Shown here piece after piece: positions 7,600 to 10,576 of a stretch of DNA of 10,576 nucleotides. A program made the position numbers and the translations under genes. Within the stretch, counting starts at the first letter, position 1, and each line of letters opens with the position of its first letter. The notes under the pieces are model-generated. The model had not been told where the DNA came from. It saw only the letters and a program-made list of their open reading frames with translations, and made no database searches. The stretch covers positions 1 to 10,576 of the forward strand of contig JBEKUI010000165.1 in assembly GCA_049515175.1 (NCBI GenBank). Reading direction: 5' to 3'. The stretch comes from JACQNR01 sp049515175 (GTDB lineage Bacteria; Acidobacteriota; Terriglobia; UBA7540).

Positions 7600-9360
7600 A
7601 TGGTCAAACGAGTGATGGTTGTCTGGCTCTTCTTGTGTGCGACGACGAGCATCGCGGGAGCCCAGAGGTTGCCGGCCGGCTATTTTCGCCTGATGGCCGC
7701 GGGCGCTGCGGAGGTCGACCGGCGCTTGAGCGCCGAGCCCTCGCCGGACCTCAAAGTCCTAGAAGCCCGGCCCGGCTGGAAGCATTTCCCTTATGCCATC
7801 CTGGCTCCCGCAGTTCTGTATGCGAAGCGGCATCCTGACAACTCACATTTTCATGATCCCAGAATGCTAAGCCTGGCCCTCAAGATCGGGGACCTGCTGA
7901 CGAGTGAAGACGAGAAGGGCGTCTATGAGCCGCGCCTCGACAGCGATTGGGACACGTACATGTGGTTGGAGGCCTACCGCCTGCTGGAGCGCGACCTGGG
8001 CGAGGAGCGCCGCAACCGTTGGCGGCAGCATATCCTCAGGAATGCGGAGCTTGTTTATAGCGATACGGCCGAGCGCGTGGATTTCCCCTGGTACAACTCC
8101 CCTTATATCGGGACCTCGCCCAACCACTATGCACAGTACGCATCGTTGCTGCTGCTTGCCGGGCGAGTGTTCAGAAAGCAGGATTGGGAGCACTTGGGAA
8201 CGCAGATCCTGCACCGGTTTGCCGTACTCGAGCAGACGCCGGATGGCTATTGGGGTGAGCACAGCCGCGCAGGCCCGACGACCGGGTACGATTACATCAC
8301 CATGACTCAGGTAGCGCTTTACTATGAGTACACGAAGGATCCCGCGGCTATCCAAGCGTTGCGGCGCTCGACCGATTTCCACGAGAATTTCACTTACCCC
8401 GATGGCAAGCCGGTCGAAGTCATCAACGACCGGAATCGTTATTGGGAAGTGGATGCCTGGGGCCAGTTCGGCTTTTCCCATTTCCCGGATGGGCGGCGCT
8501 ACGCGGAGTTTTTGACGAGGTTCTTCCACCCCGAGCATCTGGAAATGAACTGGCTCGGACGGCTTTCACAAGATGCGCTCTACTATCACGAAGGGCCGAC
8601 CCAGCCCATCCCGCAGGATCAGCCGCGCTACTCCCACGCCCTGAGCATCCCAGGGTCGATCCGGAAGACGGGGCCGTGGGTGGTCTGCCTTTCGGGAATC
8701 GTCACCACGTCAGCTGTCAATAACCAATACTATCTCGACCGCCAGGGGAACGTGAGCGTGTTCCATCAGGCGCTGGGACTAATCATTACGGGGGCGAACT
8801 CCAAGCGCCAACCGGAACTGGCGACGTTTCGAGAAAGGTTCGGCGGGGAGGACCATCACATGCCCCTGAGCAGCCGCCTGCAAATGGGGGAAAAACAGGA
8901 CCGGCTTTCGCTCGCGTATAACACTTTCTTCAGTGACCTCTATGTCCCCACGCCGGCCGAAGACACTGTAAACCTGCGCTTCGTGATTGCGGGCAAAGGC
9001 ACGCCTCCAGACGAAGCAAGCTTGACGCTTCAAATTTGCCTCAAGCCCGGCGAGGAACTCGAAACCGGCGCCGGCCGCAGAATTTCATTGGGCACGGAGC
9101 CGCTGGACCTCGCGCCCGAAGCGCTGGGAGGTTGGATTCGACATCATGGCTGGACGTTGAAATTCGATCCCACGGCCAGGCTGGTCTGGCCCGTGTACCC
9201 TTACAACCCTTATGCCGCCGGACCTGAGAAAGGATTGGAGCACGCTGTCGCAACGCTCTCGGTTCCGCTACGGCTGAATTCGCAACCAGGCCGGTTTGTA
9301 CGGCCTGCCGAACAGGAGATTTCGTTCAGCGTCACGGCGCCTCGAACCCAAGCGCCTTGA
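7600..9360 (+). CDS. Secreted protein of unknown function, probable alpha-toroid plus beta-sandwich (polysaccharide lyase or glycosidase-like)
   Basis: A 586-residue protein with a clear signal peptide (MVKRVMVVWLFLCATTSIAGA, cleavage near residue 21), so exported. Residues about 25-345 are helix-rich with many conserved-looking aromatic and acidic residues: WKHFPYAILAPAVLYAKRHP, SDWDTYMWLEAYRLL, SPNHYAQYASLLLLAG, DGYWGEHSRAGPTTGYDY and NRYWEVDAWGQFGFSHFPDG. From about 355 the sequence becomes beta-rich (WVVCLSGIVTTS, FHQALGLIITGAN, LRFVIAGKG). This alpha-then-beta layout resembles heparinase II/III-like and related polysaccharide lyases and some glycoside hydrolases. I cannot name a family. 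Candidate catalytic residues, by conservation style only, are N175/H176, E220/H221 and Y230. It is transcribed divergently from the receptor operon and convergently with the gene at 9487. A role in carbohydrate breakdown next to a TonB-type receptor is plausible but inferred. Confidence 0.85.
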   Translation: MVKRVMVVWLFLCATTSIAGAQRLPAGYFRLMAAGAAEVDRRLSAEPSPDLKVLEARPGWKHFPYAILAPAVLYAKRHPDNSHFHDPRMLSLALKIGDLLTSEDEKGVYEPRLDSDWDTYMWLEAYRLLERDLGEERRNRWRQHILRNAELVYSDTAERVDFPWYNSPYIGTSPNHYAQYASLLLLAGRVFRKQDWEHLGTQILHRFAVLEQTPDGYWGEHSRAGPTTGYDYITMTQVALYYEYTKDPAAIQALRRSTDFHENFTYPDGKPVEVINDRNRYWEVDAWGQFGFSHFPDGRRYAEFLTRFFHPEHLEMNWLGRLSQDALYYHEGPTQPIPQDQPRYSHALSIPGSIRKTGPWVVCLSGIVTTSAVNNQYYLDRQGNVSVFHQALGLIITGANSKRQPELATFRERFGGEDHHMPLSSRLQMGEKQDRLSLAYNTFFSDLYVPTPAEDTVNLRFVIAGKGTPPDEASLTLQICLKPGEELETGAGRRISLGTEPLDLAPEALGGWIRHHGWTLKFDPTARLVWPVYPYNPYAAGPEKGLEHAVATLSVPLRLNSQPGRFVRPAEQEISFSVTAPRTQAP

Positions 9361-9395
9361 TGGAATGACGATTCAGGAATGCCTCAAAGATCGGC

Positions 9396-9422
9396 GCCGG
9401 AATTGGTGTCACAATTGCCGGC
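9396..9422. terminator. Hairpin between convergent genes, weak terminator candidate
   Basis: Between the convergent stops, GCCGGAATTG (9396-9405) pairs with CAATTGCCGGC (9412-9422), giving a 10-base-pair stem with one bulged G and a 6-base loop. No T-run follows on either strand, so intrinsic termination is uncertain. The rest of the 126-base gap shows nothing else. Confidence 0.3.
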
Positions 9423-9486
9423 ACCCCGGATGGGATCGGGCCAGCCTGTGGATTCGCCCGTTGCTGAAAAACACCATTTCAAAGTC

Positions 9487-10576
9487 TTAGATGCCGGGAG
9501 CGAAAGACCGCCCAAGGGCTTTCGGCACGCCTTCGAGCGTGGCGCCGATTTCATCGCCGTGGGAATGCTCGACTGGCACGGGCGTGACGCCGCCTTCGTT
9601 CAGGGAATGTTCGCCAAGGGAATTGACCGAGACCGGACCTGGTCGCGAGGGAACTACCAGTTCATACCGATGCAGATGGCGTGTGTGAAGCTGGAAAGCC
9701 TGGTAGAGCTTTTCCTTTCCGTACCGCACGTCCGGCGTCCAGCTAAAACTCCACGATTCGTTGTCAAGAAGCAGCGGGATGCGCGTGCCCGGCGGGGTCT
9801 TCGAAGATAAGTGGATGACGTTGGTAAGCTCCTGGGCGCTGGTCCACTCGAGTCCTTTCTGCTCCTCGAGTTGGCTCATTTCCGTAATCCAAGGTGAGTC
9901 GGAGTAAGCTTTCGCGCGATACCAGTTGTTCTTGTCGAATGGATCCATGCCCTGGGGCATGCGCACCCAGAGGGTCGCTTCTTCTCCCGGCTCGAGGATG
10001 CCGTTGCCATTGCCCCGGCCTTCGGTGACCGTCCGAGCCACCGACGCCCCTCCACCCTGGTTACCCTTCTGACGGAAAACGCTCAAGTCAACAGTGCGCC
10101 CGTCCAGAATCATGACGTCCGCAGGAGGCGGAACGTTCTCCGGAATGACCAGGACATCAAGATTTTTCGAAACGGTATGCCAGCCGTCGTAAACGAGATC
10201 GAGTTTTAAGCGCGTCCGAGCGAAATAGCCTTCGCCCGCAGTGAAGCGCACGCGCAGGTGGTCCGCGAGATCAAGGGAGGCGCCGGGCTCGATTTTCGGG
10301 ATGGTGGCTTGGCCCGAAAGCAATTGGACCGTGGGGTAATCGCTTGAAAGCGTCGCCCTTATGCCCGTCATCGGCACATTGCGCGGATTGTAAATGCGGA
10401 TCGGCAGAGCGAGGTCTTGCTCCGAAGGAAGACGGAGCATATCGCTCGTGGTCAGCGGCAAGACGACGGGCGGCTGGTCTGCCGCACCGGGACCCACAAG
10501 GCTGAACTGGTGGCCGGCGCCGTTGGTGGAGAGCGTCAGCCGGCCGGCCGATGTGGCTTGCAGGGTTTCTTGAGAG
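9487..10576 (-). CDS. C-terminal part of a secreted beta-sandwich protein, function unknown, 5' end outside window
   Basis: The frame is open through the right edge, giving the last 362 residues. A GTG at 10497 could start translation, but the frame continues upstream with similar sequence (SQETLQATSAGRLTLSTN), so it is probably internal. The visible part is beta-rich. A domain with IRIYNPRNVPMTGIRATLSS and IEPGASLDL resembles CARDB or NEW3-type adhesion-like domains, which sit in extracellular proteins. It is followed by GRGNGNGILEPGEEATLWV, a Gly/Asn-rich turn like calcium-binding loops that join domains in secreted enzymes. A further beta domain (WYRAKAYSDSPWIT, SWSFSWTPDVRYGKEKL) follows, then a low-complexity tail ending SFAPGI. 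No catalytic motif is seen; any catalytic domain would be N-terminal and outside the window. It converges with the secreted protein at 7600-9360 and may act in the same extracellular process, but that is only inference. Confidence 0.78.
   Translation of the reverse strand, partial: SQETLQATSAGRLTLSTNGAGHQFSLVGPGAADQPPVVLPLTTSDMLRLPSEQDLALPIRIYNPRNVPMTGIRATLSSDYPTVQLLSGQATIPKIEPGASLDLADHLRVRFTAGEGYFARTRLKLDLVYDGWHTVSKNLDVLVIPENVPPPADVMILDGRTVDLSVFRQKGNQGGGASVARTVTEGRGNGNGILEPGEEATLWVRMPQGMDPFDKNNWYRAKAYSDSPWITEMSQLEEQKGLEWTSAQELTNVIHLSSKTPPGTRIPLLLDNESWSFSWTPDVRYGKEKLYQAFQLHTRHLHRYELVVPSRPGPVSVNSLGEHSLNEGGVTPVPVEHSHGDEIGATLEGVPKALGRSFAPGI

Noticed and set aside
7867..8538. Minus-strand open frame of 223 codons
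   Set aside because: Antisense to the secreted protein at 7600-9360, which has a strong ribosome binding site and signal peptide. The minus-strand reading has no recognisable motif.

Overview
The window looks like a piece of a GC-rich genome of an Acidobacteriota bacterium (Solibacterales-like). This rests on three traits common in that phylum: a very large TonB-dependent receptor with an N-terminal carboxypeptidase-regulatory-like domain, a stand-alone secreted TPR protein, and a sulfatase-fold enzyme carrying a C-terminal TPR tail, all in one transcription unit. The assignment is inference from gene style, with no marker gene to confirm it. There are no RNA genes, transposases, integrases, CRISPR arrays or phage genes.

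Layout. The left two thirds (1-7122) is a three-gene minus-strand operon, read right to left. It holds the 1253-residue outer-membrane receptor (3361-7122), an intercistronic hairpin (3311-3343), a TPR-repeat protein (1685-3256) and a sulfatase-fold hydrolase with a TPR tail (1688 to beyond base 1). The last two overlap by ATGA, so they are probably translationally coupled. A good sigma-70-type promoter lies upstream of the receptor (7222-7250). The divergent intergenic region (7123-7599) carries this promoter and several short palindromes. On the plus strand, 7600-9360 encodes a secreted protein of 586 residues that looks like an all-alpha toroid plus beta-sandwich, the architecture of many polysaccharide lyases and glycoside hydrolases. 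It ends facing a minus-strand gene (9487 to beyond 10576) for the C-terminal part of a large beta-rich secreted protein.

How they may work together. An outer-membrane transporter, periplasmic TPR scaffolds, an alkaline-phosphatase-superfamily hydrolase and a secreted carbohydrate-active-like protein suggest envelope-associated breakdown and uptake of an organic polymer. The main caution is that the 'sulfatase' has Thr105, not Cys or Ser, at the formylglycine position, so it should not be read as evidence for sulfated substrates. The most notable items are this substitution, the strand-asymmetric hairpin between the first two operon genes, and the two uncharacterised secreted proteins on the right. 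I did not find a clear defence system or any other wholly new system.
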